From positions 13,105,671-13,169,670 of the forward strand of contig OY720101.1 in the NCBI GenBank assembly GCA_963082875.1: DNA of 64,000 bases, in the 5' to 3' direction. The notes beneath the pieces were generated by a model. The model saw nothing but the letters and a program-made list of their open reading frames with translations. It was not told the DNA's origin and searched no databases. Of this stretch, positions 1 to 30,471 are shown in pieces. The number at the start of each line of letters is the position of its first letter. Position 1 is the stretch's first letter. Both the position numbers and the translations under genes were made by a program. Source of the stretch: Corella eumyota. Its lineage: Eukaryota > Chordata > Ascidiacea > Phlebobranchia > Corellidae.

Positions 1-20045
<20,045 letters not shown>

Positions 20046-21741
20046 TTTTGTTGATTACTTTGCAATTTTTGGGTAATATTTTACAGTTTCTGTACTTTCT
20101 TGCTATGGTTTTACATTCTTGTTTAAATGCAATTTAGTTAGTCAGTGCTATAACTATCATCCTAAGGTTGAACATATATTTATCTAGAAAAAAATAAATT
20201 TTATTAGAATTTTACCAGCAGCATGGTGTAGAGGGCATAAAACCATTAGCGTTACTGCATTAGGTCCTGAGTTCAATTACCATTGCTTGCATGCTGTAGC
20301 ACATTTAAGTAAGGTGCTATAGACAATATAAACTGTTAATGAGTCAAAAAGCAATCTGCAAGTTAGTTATAATTAAAGTTATTATTATCGCTAACTGCAA
20401 AAGCCAACTTGAAAATGGGTCAGGGTAACAAAAGTTACTCTATGTGAAGACTGAAGTTGAATTCACCACATAAAGAATAAATAAACACAAAAATTCCTTT
20501 TTTTAGATATATATATAGTCGATATAACTTTTTTTTGAAAACTTTGTTTAAAATTTAATCGTTTTCGATTACCCACGCAATTAATTAATATCAAAGCCCA
20601 CATATTATAAGATAAAAAGTTTAGCAAATGACTCATATTAATAGTGGGTAGTTTACACTTAAATAAACTTAAAAAAAACAAATGTGAAACTATAGGAAAC
20701 TACTTTTAAACCAACTACAAAAATATTTTTTTAACCTAAATGTTAAAATACTGGCTCCACTAGCAGACTAGAGTAACATTTGTTGCCTAAATCCAGTCTT
20801 TAATTGCATATAGCAGTTTGGGATATTTTTTCAAGTTTTTTTGCTGTAAACCAAGCTATAATGTAAAAGATATATCCTTTTTTGTAAATATTTAAGTTTT
20901 TAAGATCCATAAGGAACAAGTAACATCACAAAGTATAATTTAAAGTTGAAGATTAAGTAATTTTGGATCTTTGAATTGCAAGACAGTTGAGATCCTAACA
21001 GCTAAAAGAGTTCTAAATAAATAAAAAGACTTAATATCAAACTAACTGACTGACAAAATGACATTTAAAACTTGTAAATATAAACCTTAACAACTAACAA
21101 ACAGTCTGGCAGTCTGACAAAAAACGTAAAACAGAAAATTAAACTTTTAACTCTTGACTATATCTTTAGCCTAACTATTAAACACATTCTTATACAGTAT
21201 AACACAAAAACTAGTACTTTTAAGTTAAATTAATGAGTATCTGTAGATTGTTAAGTTTAAATAACAATTTTGGACAACGTTTACTTAAAAACCATAAAAA
21301 TCGGGAGTGCCAAAGTTCATTTAGGTTTACTTCAGGTTTTCTTTTGGTAACGGTATCAATCAAATACTAAATTGAAGGATAAATAAAATCACCACAAACT
21401 GCCACAACCGACCACAAATTTTATATTCTCGTAAACTTTTATTTAAAAATTAACAAAGACAGTATTTTAAAGTGTATCTTAATTAAATATTAATAATAAA
21501 AAGTAATATGAGATATATTAATATATACTATAACAACAAAACCTAAATATTTAAAATGTGTACTGAATTGCTAGGATAGTAATAATCTACAATATTTTTT
21601 ATCATAATGCACAATTATATAAAATTTAAATAAACTTTGGCAATTTTTATTAATTTATATAAATAAACATGCATATAATATGATTATAATGTAATAAAAA
21701 CTTTGAAAAATAAGGACAACTTATTTGAACTTAAACGCTCT
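20046..21741. other. Intergenic stretch upstream of MRCK
   Basis: No supported gene. It should hold the MRCK promoter and 5' UTR next to 20045 and the 3' UTR of the neighbouring sulfotransferase-like gene near 21741. It also holds a SINE-A copy and a decayed SINE tail at about 20740-20840. Confidence 0.6.
20215..20485 (+). repeat. SINE-A copy
   Basis: Head 'cagcagcatggtgtagaggg', B-box-like 'gagttcaattacc', tail 'cacataaagaataaataaac'. It lies 170 bp upstream of the MRCK start codon. Confidence 0.75.
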
Positions 21742-23479
21742 CTAAGAAAAATACGAATAACCTTTAACACAAATATAGTACCAAAAATAGGCCAACAAAA
21801 CAACTAACAGTGTAATTGCTAAAATAACTTCTCGTTTCATTCTTATAAGTAGCCTGTTCTCTTTTAAGTATTTAGCAGTAATTTCTCCATTTTGATTTTT
21901 ATGGGGAAACGGGATATTAGGAATATCTACTTCTAGAAATTTACACAAAGGTGCCCAACCTTCTTTTACGCTGTATTGCAAAAATCTGTCTTTAGGAGCG
22001 GCCTATAAAATTAAATTGTGATAAAGTTAGTTAGCATCAAAAAGTTGTGGTTACTATGTTACATCGTTTAGTATATAAATAACAATAAATACGACTTTTT
22101 TTTTTTGTAAAATAAAATTAAACAGAAAGTTGTAAAATAAAAATAAGATAATAAACTATAAATTATTCTCAAGTAAAAGTAATAAATAAAGTTTATTAGT
22201 AAAATTACTGACCTTTAGTACATGAGCATTATGCTTTCTGTAAGCCTTTTTATGCAGCGTTTCATTGATTTTCCGTTTGCCAAATAAGGGATATTTTGGT
22301 ACATATCCATAAGCAGCCATTGCTAAACGTAAAGGAACAGTTATTTCTTCCTTTAGTAGCCTAAATTACTGTATACGCTGTGTTACTGAAAAGTCTAACT
22401 AGCACACAATAATTTTACTGTAAAGGCCTGTTCACACGACAAGCTTGCGTTGCGCTGCGTTGCGTTACGTAACTTTACGAGTTCTAGGGATTAACAAATA
22501 CAAAATATCTAGTTAAAGTATACCGCTTACGAAATCTTGCGTAAATTTCGCTTCGGCTACAAAACTTAACGAAATCTTACGTAACTTACGCAAACTTTCG
22601 TGGGTGTAAACGACTCTGTTCATTTTAAATGGTTGCGAAATCTTACATTACGTTACGTTGCGTTGCGTACGCCGTGTGAACGGGCCTTAATGCGTTGAAT
22701 ACTACTAAACACAAGGTCTTAGGTTTAATTCCCAATGCCTCCAATGATAATGGCATTTGCTAAAAATTATACCTAATTGATCCATGTAGTTGTGAAGTGG
22801 CAAAAATGTAGGCGAAAAGCAACGCAATAATTTGATTTGAACGGAGTTGTAAGATTCATTTTGTTTGTGAGCACTTTTCATCCATTCATCTTCATTTTCC
22901 CGAGTCGAAAATATAATCTGTTAAAAAAATTGCATTTTGTTTTCTACTACCAAAAATATTAAAAGTCTTAATTAAAGTAGAAACAGATGTTATGGATTTA
23001 GAAGTAAAATGTTTCTTTATATTCCTTTATAAAAGTATTTCGAATTTACCTCATTTTTTGCAAATATAAATAAAGATTTTGTCTACAACGTGACAAAAGT
23101 AAACTATTTTTCATTTATATTTACCACTTCTTAGAAATGGCTTAATTAACCAGATATAAAGAGGCCCTATGACATACTTAAACGATGATAAGAGCTTTTA
23201 GTAACTTTATATATTAAGCCACATAACCTTTGCTTCTGGGAATGCCAGGCTCAGTTCTTCCCAAAAAATACTAGAAGGCAAATCGGTGGCTGCATCAATA
23301 TTTTGATAAATTCTTGCAAAATCTTCTGTCGACCCGCCCTCTGTTAATATCTTCATCCAATCTTCACCCAAGAATTCATAATTCTCCATAAAATCGTAGA
23401 CGTTGTAGCCAAGTATTTGTAGTGCAGCACCTAGTGATTTTGTGCCAGTTTTTGGCATGCCAGCACAGATGACTTTCAT
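21742..23479 (-). CDS. Sulfotransferase-like P-loop membrane protein (copy A)
   Basis: Exons 23228-23479, 22773-22917, 22213-22322 and 21742-22002; all phases agree; 255 residues. The N-terminus carries the PAPS-type phosphosulfate loop PKTGTKS at residues 9-15. It continues with FWEELSLAFPEAK, then IIFSTREN with R and S spaced as in a 3'-phosphate-binding motif, then APKDRFLQY and PFPHKN. A hydrophobic segment near the C-terminus (AITLLVVLLAYFWYYI) suggests a single membrane anchor. These are hallmarks of the Pfam Sulfotransfer_4 group, whose substrates are largely unknown. It is the most divergent of the five copies with copy E: both have a 145-bp second exon where the tandem plus-strand copies have 139. 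Intron 2 holds a MITE. Sulfonate transfer is inferred from the family, not shown. Confidence 0.88.
22434..22687. mobile_element. PIF/Harbinger-like MITE
   Basis: A 254-bp element with 15-bp terminal inverted repeats AGGCCTGTTCACACG / CGTGTGAACGGGCCT (one mismatch). It is flanked by TAA on both sides, as expected of the TWA target duplications of PIF/Harbinger elements. Sub-terminal 'gcgttgcgttacg' runs are also mirrored. There is no coding capacity. It sits in intron 2 of copy A. Confidence 0.8.
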
Positions 23480-24461
23480 ATTGAAATATATTTATACGTT
23501 CTATAATAGAGGCAACTTGTTGAATTCGAAAATTTTAAGGTTGTGCGTTTAACAAATTAAAGGCTTTTGCATATTATTTTTTAAACTTTGATTTTGATTA
23601 TTGTAGAAATCCTATATTTGAGCCTATCATGATATATCTTTCTTGTTATGTTTTAATATATTTTAGACGCTAGTATAAGTATTGCCCTTTTTTATCTAAA
23701 GTTTGTTCTGTTTTTTATCTAAAGTTTGTTCTGTTTTTTATCTAAATTTTGTTGTCTAAAGTCAAGTTTGAAACGGTAAGAAATAAAACAGACACAACTA
23801 ACAACAATGCTATAACTTATTACGCATGAAAAATATTAATCTACAAAACTACGTTACTATTAGTAATATAAATAACTCCAACCAGCATATGTTTATTATA
23901 AAGACTTTAAATTAATACAACTACACAATAGCAGGATATATTAATACCCATGGTACTTATTTCATTTCGCTTTAACCATACTTAAATAATAAAGTTTCTT
24001 TTTATAGAAGTTTGTTTATAAGTGTTTGTGATTTTCAAACTATTTGTAAACTTTTGGTTTCGTTTTAAAGCGTTATGATCTTTTATAATTTAACTAAAGT
24101 AAATCAATTTATCCTTGTTGTAATTTACGATAAACGACAACAGCGTTACATAATAAATTAGTAATCAAACATTACATAATCAATCAAAACTAAAACGTGA
24201 TAGGCTATTGAACATTATGGTTAAGTAAGCTTTTTGGCTTGTTTACAAAATGTGCGTTTAAATAAGAAATACAACAAAAAAGAACAGACGACCTAAAAAG
24301 AAACTTTTCTAATTGCTTGGCAAACAATAAACACTATACATTTTACTACCAAGCAAAGATTAGATTAACTGGTTTTTATTAAGACCGCTACTTGCCCTAC
24401 TTGCCTGCAGGCCGCTAAAACATTACTTTAGTTTCAGTTAGTTGTTTACAACTAATACAGA
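23480..24461. promoter_or_regulatory. Shared upstream region of divergent copies A and B
   Basis: Head-to-head intergenic region of 982 bp; it must hold both promoters. It contains a three-unit, 23-bp tandem repeat with ATCT (GATA-type) cores at 23688-23756. A block just before the copy B start (24348-24461) is shared with copies C and D. Confidence 0.55.
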
Positions 24462-25693
24462 ATGAAGGTGATATATGCTGGTTTGCCTAAAACGGGCACA
24501 AAATCAATGAATGCTGCATTAAAAATACTGGGTTATAATGTATATGATTACATGGAAAACGTTGAGTTTCTGTATAAGGAATGGATAAAAATATTTAAAG
24601 AGGGCGGGACTGTTGAAGATTTTAGAAAAATGTTTGAAAATGTTGATGCAGTTACTGATGTACCGTGTTGTATTTTCTGGGAGGAATTAAGTCAAGCTTT
24701 TCCTGGGGCAAAAGTAAGAAACGTTTTATTTATATCTTACCTCTAAATAGGCAAATTATTATACCATTGACCTGTCTAATATTGTATTATTTGACCTTTA
24801 CAGTCTAAAAAGTAAGGGTAAATATTTTCTTGTATAAAACGGTTGTTCAAGAGCTTGTTAGGCTAATATTTTGACACTGTTTAGATAATATTCTCTATAA
24901 GGGAAGAAGAGGAATGGTTGAGAAGTGTTGTCGGGCAGTGGGACACAATGGATTGGCACCTTAAAGTTTTTAGAATGTTTTCGCCTACCTTCTGGCATAT
25001 GAGCATTTTTAACAATTTAAGTAGTAAGTGACACAATCACTTTAAGTCGGGTGGTTACTAGCTTTTAAAAAATTAAACTAGTGATATCTTCTTTAAGGTA
25101 AATATAACTTAAAGCAGTCTGGACAGTGAATAGTAATGCACTATGAACTAAGACTTATACTGTAATATTGTTTATATCGGTCAGTATTTATGTCTTGCTG
25201 TTAAAGGTATTGCCTGGTGTGGATTTGTCCCAGAAAGGCGCTGGTTTTGTAAACCTAAAGTCAATCACACTTATCTTAGACAAAGTTACCGAAGACACAA
25301 CGCGTATATACTCCAGGTAAGACAATAAAAAAAATTAAATTTCAAGCCTACTTTACGTTAGAGTTTTATCATGTTTTTTACCTACAGAAAGCACCAAAGG
25401 ACAGATTTCTTAATTTCGATTTCAAGGAAGGCTGGGGCCCACTTTGTAAGTTCTTGGGAAAAGATATTCCTGACGTTCCCTACCCTCATAAAAATATAAA
25501 GGGGGCCGTATTCAAAGAGCAGTTAAACGAAAACAAGTATGTACTAAGGCTTCAGAGGGAAGTAATGTTTTTATGCAGCATTTTGAGCGCGGTACTAATC
25601 TACGGTGGGTACCGGATCGTGACCGGAAAAACGTCACCTGGAGCCTGGATCAAGTCCGGAACAAGTTTTATATTCTCGATTGTGCAAAAATAA
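24462..25693 (+). CDS. Sulfotransferase-like P-loop membrane protein (copy B)
   Basis: Exons 24462-24713, 24885-25023, 25207-25316 and 25388-25693; phases agree; 268 residues. Seen in order: PKTGTKS loop (9-15), AVTDVPCCIFWEELSQAFP, IIFSIREEEEWLRS (R90 and S98 placed like a 3'-phosphate site), YRRHNAYIL, KAPKDRF, GWGPLCKFLGKDIPDVPYPH, and a hydrophobic anchor at about 226-243. First of three tandem plus-strand copies with matching exon sizes (252/139/110). The start is supported by the identical MKVI opening in all copies. Family: Sulfotransfer_4-like; substrate unknown. Confidence 0.9.
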
Positions 25694-26500
25694 AATTATA
25701 AATGTTTAGTGTAAATATCTACAAAGCCACATTAATAGTTTAAAATAAATAACAACAAGCTACCCTTGTTAAATATAAAGCCTTAAATTTGATAACTCGA
25801 CTAAACAGTTATATTCTTTATACTTTCTAGATTTGGATAAAAAATCGTAATTTTCTTGGTAAAATGCGTTTAGTTTTGATTTAAAGCATTATTGCACCTT
25901 TTCAGTTTTAATAAAAATGAATAAACTATAACTGTGATTTACAATATTAGCGCTTTATGATATTTCAGAATTTATAAATTTATTTCAGCCCCAAGATAAA
26001 GGTTTCTACGGTTTTGTATCGAATTTATCAATTTAAGTTGTCTTTATTGGTTAGTTTGTACATAAATATACCAAAAAACAGGTTAAAGTTCTTATGTAAA
26101 AAGAGTTGTTACATGGAACCGCAAATTCAATGAACAAGTTATTAAAAGCACTTGATGTACTTATTGAAATAGGCAAGTAAAAGCACTTGATGTACTTATT
26201 TAAATAGGCAGGAAGAATACGTTTACGCGTGTCAGTAAATTAATTATAATTTCAATATAATTCAACTTCAAAATCTTTTTGTTTATAAAAAATAAAAGTA
26301 GGCTTATGCGACTTTTTGTTTATAATTTTAAAAGTAAGATTACTTGGAATAAAACTGTTTTCAAATTTATACTTCGCTAAGTAGCAAAGATAAGGTTGTG
26401 TAATTGTGGTTAAACGAGTCATTGCTTTGCCTACCTAGTCTGCAAGCGTTTAATGTATAACTTTAGTAATAGCATATAAGGTACATACAACTGAGGAAAA
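25694..26500. other. Intergenic region between copies B and C
   Basis: No gene. Holds a likely AATAAA for copy B at 25744-25749, a two-unit 35-bp direct repeat at 26143-26212, and the copy C upstream block with 'gcaaagataag' at about 26380-26392. Confidence 0.55.
26143..26212. repeat. Two-unit 35-bp direct repeat
   Basis: 'taaaagcacttgatgtactt' plus 15 bases occurs twice in tandem. The sequence just before it (about 26112-26142, 'ggaaccgcaaattcaatgaa') weakly resembles exon 1 of the sulfotransferase-like genes. Confidence 0.7.
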
Positions 26501-27936
26501 ATGAAGGTGATATTTGCTGGTATGCCTAAAACTGGCACAAAATCAATGAATGCTGCATTAAAAATACTGGGTTACAGCGTATATGACTACATGGAAAGCT
26601 TTGAGTTTCTGGGTGAAGAGTGGGTGAAAATATTTAGGGAGGGCGGGACTGTAGAGGATTTTAGAAAAATGTTTGAAAATGTTGACGCAGTTACTGATTC
26701 ACCAAGTTGTATGTACTGGGAAGAAATTAGCGAAGCTTTTCCAGATGCAAAAGTAAGAAAAATACTTTTTTATATTTTACCAATAACGTTAACGAAGTTA
26801 GTGTACTGTGTAACGAATTACCGTTTAACAAAATTACCTTTTTGCATAACTGTAACAACCTTTAAAAATGATTAACACTGTTAAGATAATATTCTCTATA
26901 AGAGAAGAAAAGGAATGGTTAAAGAGTGTTGACAGGCAGTGGGATGCAATGGATTGGCACCTTAAACTTTTTAATATGTTTTCTCCTACTTTTTGGTATA
27001 TGAGCACGTTTCACAACTTTAATAGTAAGTAAAGTAGTTTTTTCTTTTTTATTTACAGTTTTTGTATCATTTTTCGATGGTCAAATGCTACTTACAAGTT
27101 GTTTAGCTTAATATACGCTGCTTTTGCCAAGCCTTTTTACGCGTTGCCGTTTGTTAAGCTTATTTTCGCACTAACATATTTGCATATTCACAACCAATTG
27201 TTATTGTATAATCATTAGGTCAAATAGTATAGGGTTTGGCAGATTTAAGAAACATTACGATCTCCTTTAAGGTAATTAAAAATATTATACCTTAAAAACA
27301 ATGGGGACAGCACTAAGTAATGCATTATGCGATTCCTGATGTCAAGTGATGAAGAAATAACGTATACTGTAGAGTTATTTAAGCAGTGTTTAAATATTAC
27401 CGTTTTAGGTTTTGCCTGGTGTGGACATATTCCGGAAAGTCGTTTGTTCCGTAAAGTAAAAGTTAATTACTCTACCCTAAAACTAAAATACCGAAGACAC
27501 AACGCGTATATACTTGAGGTAAAGCATTTAATAATTTTAAAGAAACTGTCAACTTGTTTTTAAGCCTACGTGAAACTATTCTTGACGTATGATAGACAAT
27601 ATTGTAGTTTCGTGAAATTTTTACTTACAGAAAGCACCGAAAGACAAATTCCTTTTTTTCGACCCCAAAGAAGGTTGGGGCCCACTTTGCAAATTCTTGG
27701 GTAAAGATATTCCTGACGTACCATACCCCCACAAAAATAAAAGGGGGGGCATGTTTGAGGACCTGATAAATGAAAGCAAGTATTTATTAAGGTTCCAGAG
27801 AGAAGTAATGTATTCATGCAGCATTTTGAGCGCGGTACTAATCTACGGTGGGTACCGGATCGTGACCGGAAAAACATCACCCGGAGCCTGGATTAAGTCC
27901 GGAGCAAGTTTTTTATCCTCGATTGTAAAAAAATAA
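26501..27936 (+). CDS. Sulfotransferase-like P-loop membrane protein (copy C)
   Basis: Exons 26501-26752, 26886-27024, 27409-27518 and 27631-27936; phases agree; 268 residues. Same order of motifs as copy B: PKTGTKS, SCMYWEEISEAFP, IIFSIREEKEWLKS, YRRHNAYILE, KAPKDKF, DIPDVPYPHKN and a C-terminal hydrophobic anchor. Exon 1 and the last third of exon 4 are nearly identical in DNA to copy B, while the middle of exon 4 differs, suggesting recent duplication with patchy homogenisation. Confidence 0.9.
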
Positions 27937-28664
27937 AAAATTTTAAATCTTTAACATAAAAAGGCAATATTTTAGGCTAAAACAAAACGTTTAACACGAA
28001 CTATTTTCAATATCAATCACGACATTGCTATTTTTAATATCAATCACATCAAACTGCTGACTATTTAATAATATTAACAAAAAACCTTGAACCTATCGTT
28101 AGTAAAATTATTAATCAATTTAAATATCAACCAAAAACGTATTAATAAACAGGAAACAAAATTTAATAGGGCGGAAAAAAATGTCAGTGCACGTCAACTT
28201 TTTGTTTATAAACACAAAAAAACTTATAAAATAAGAAAAACTACTTAATTGTAATAGTTTGGCGAATAATAAACGTACAGGTTTTTTTAAACAACATTAC
28301 TATAAGTCTGGGCATATTTTCGCAAATGTTTAGCCCGTAGGTAAATGTTTAGTCTACTTAACATATAAATATAGATAAGTAACTCACCAATCGAAAATGA
28401 AATAATATTTGCTAAATCTGGCACATAATTAACAAATGCTGCGATGCTAGGTTATAGCGTATGTGATTGTACGGAATTTAAATTAAATAAGTAAAACATA
28501 AAAGAGAGAGTACTGACCCAGAATAAAACTATTTTTGATTTTATTTTTGCTACCTCGCAAAAGATAAGCTTGGTTGATCATGGTTAACCGGGCCATTAAT
28601 TAGCCTGCAGGCCGTTTAAAGATTTTTTAGTCTTAGCAAATAAGGTGTTTACAACTAGTAAAAA
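27937..28664. other. Intergenic region between copies C and D
   Basis: Contains a relic of exon 1 (28397-28485) and the copy D upstream block ('gcaaaagataag' at about 28556, 'gcctgcaggccg' at about 28603). Confidence 0.6.
28397..28485 (+). pseudogene. Relic of a sulfotransferase-like exon 1
   Basis: Starts with ATGAAATAATATTTGCT, parallel to the true exon 1 start ATGAAGGTGATATTTGCT, then 'ctggcacataattaacaaat' and 'gctaggttatagcgtatgtg'. In-frame TAA triplets and two internal deletions make it non-coding. It marks an extra, failed duplicate. Confidence 0.75.
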
Positions 28665-30016
28665 ATGAAGGTGATATTTGCTGGCATGCCTAAAACGGGC
28701 ACAAAATCAATGAATGCTGCATTAAAGATACTGGGTTATAATGTATATGATTACATGGAAAACTTTGAGTTTCTGGGTGAAGAGTGGGTAAAAATATTTA
28801 GGGAGGGCGGGACTGTAGAAGATTTTAAAAAAATGTTTGAAAATGTTGATGCTGTTACCGATACGCCAAGTTGTATGTACTGGGAAGAAATTAGCGAAGC
28901 TTTTCCAAATGCAAAAGTAAGGAATATTTTCTTCTATGTTCTTTTCATATCTTTTCCAGTTTAAGATATTGATTATCTTTGACCTTTTAAATTGGCCTTT
29001 TAATATCGTAAAAGTAGAATTTGGCCTTACGCATCCTTATAAAGTATAACAAAATATAGTTTATGATAGTGAAACATAGTACGAAGTAACAGATTTAACA
29101 AAGTTACTTTTTCAGTTAACTGCGCACACCTTTAAATATAGTTAACATGGTTTAGATTATATTCTCTATAAGAGAAGAGGAAGAATGGTTAAGAAGTGCT
29201 GTGGGGCAGTGGGATGCAATGGATTGGCACGTTAAACTTTTTAAGTTATTTTCTCCAACATTCTGGCATATGAGCACTTTTAACGACTTCAATAGTAAGT
29301 AAACCAGTTATTTTCGAGCAGTAAGTGAGGGCACTAAGTAATGCATTATGCGATTTCTGTTGTCTAGTGATAAAAAACTATAACTTACCTTAAATTGCTA
29401 TTGTCTGTTTTTAAAAATCAGCTTTATTAGTTTTCGTTTAAGGTATTGCCTGGCTTGGACATATTCCAGAAATGCGCTGGTTTCGTAAAGTAAAAGTCAA
29501 TCACACTACATTAAAACAAAAGTACCGAAGACACAACGCTTATATACTTGAGGTAAAGCATTAAAATCTTTTAAATAAAATACTAATAATCAGTCAACTT
29601 GTTTTAAGCCTACATTGGTTAATTTTTAACATAAGATAGGAAATTTTATAGTTTAGGAACAGTTTTACTTACAGAAAGCCCCAAAGGACAAATTTCTTTT
29701 TTTCGACCCAAAGGAGGGCTGGGGCCCTCTTTGCAAGTTCTTGGGTAAAGATATTCCTGATCAACCCTATCCTCATAAAAATAAAAAGGGGGCTGATTTC
29801 AAGGGGCAGTTGAAAGCAAATCAGTATTTATTACGAATACAAAGAGAAGTGATGTTTTCGTGCAGCATTTTAAGCGCGTTACTTGTTTACGGTGGGTATC
29901 GAATCGCCACCGGAAAAACGTCACCTGGAGACTGGATTAGGTCCGGAACGGTTTTTTTATCCTCGATTGTAAAAAATCTTCAACATAAAATGACACTATT
30001 TAAACGTAACTTTTAA
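28665..30016 (+). CDS. Sulfotransferase-like P-loop membrane protein (copy D)
   Basis: Exons 28665-28916, 29156-29294, 29443-29552 and 29675-30016; phases agree; 280 residues. Same fold signature as copies B and C: PKTGTKS, SCMYWEEISEAFP, IIFSIREEEEWLRS, YRRHNAYILE, KAPKDKF, DIPDQPYPHKN, C-terminal hydrophobic segment. It ends 12 residues later than its paralogues because the codon that ends them is not a stop here, giving a basic tail (NLQHKMTLFKRNF). Confidence 0.9.
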
Positions 30017-30471
30017 TAACCTATTTTTTATTAACAAATATGCCAAACATTTTGCTTTCTAAAACAATAAGCACTTTAGCATTACACTTGCTATCTCTAA
30101 TTATTACCAATTTTTAACGCCTTCTTAAATACTAACTTGCACTTTATTTTACCTTTATAAAAAACATTAAATAATCAAAAAACAACAAGTAGAACTTTTA
30201 TATTATCTCTGTGCAATTATCGACACACAATAAAACTTCATTTTATAATTTTTGTTTGCAAGAATAAATATGCCCTCAATTTGTGCTACAATTTCATATT
30301 GTAATATTAAGGGTACAGCAATTAATTTAACATATATCAATTAATTTTTTAATGAATGCGTATTAAACTTTTTATTTTGCTTAATTTATATGCTGAAAAT
30401 GATTTGTTTTAATAGAAATGCTAAATATCTACACCATGATTATAAAATTAAATTTTATCTACATTTTTAAT
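30017..30471. other. 3'-to-3' intergenic region of copies D and E
   Basis: Convergent neighbours; AT-rich with an AATAAA-like signal for copy D near 30228. Nothing else recognised. Confidence 0.5.
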
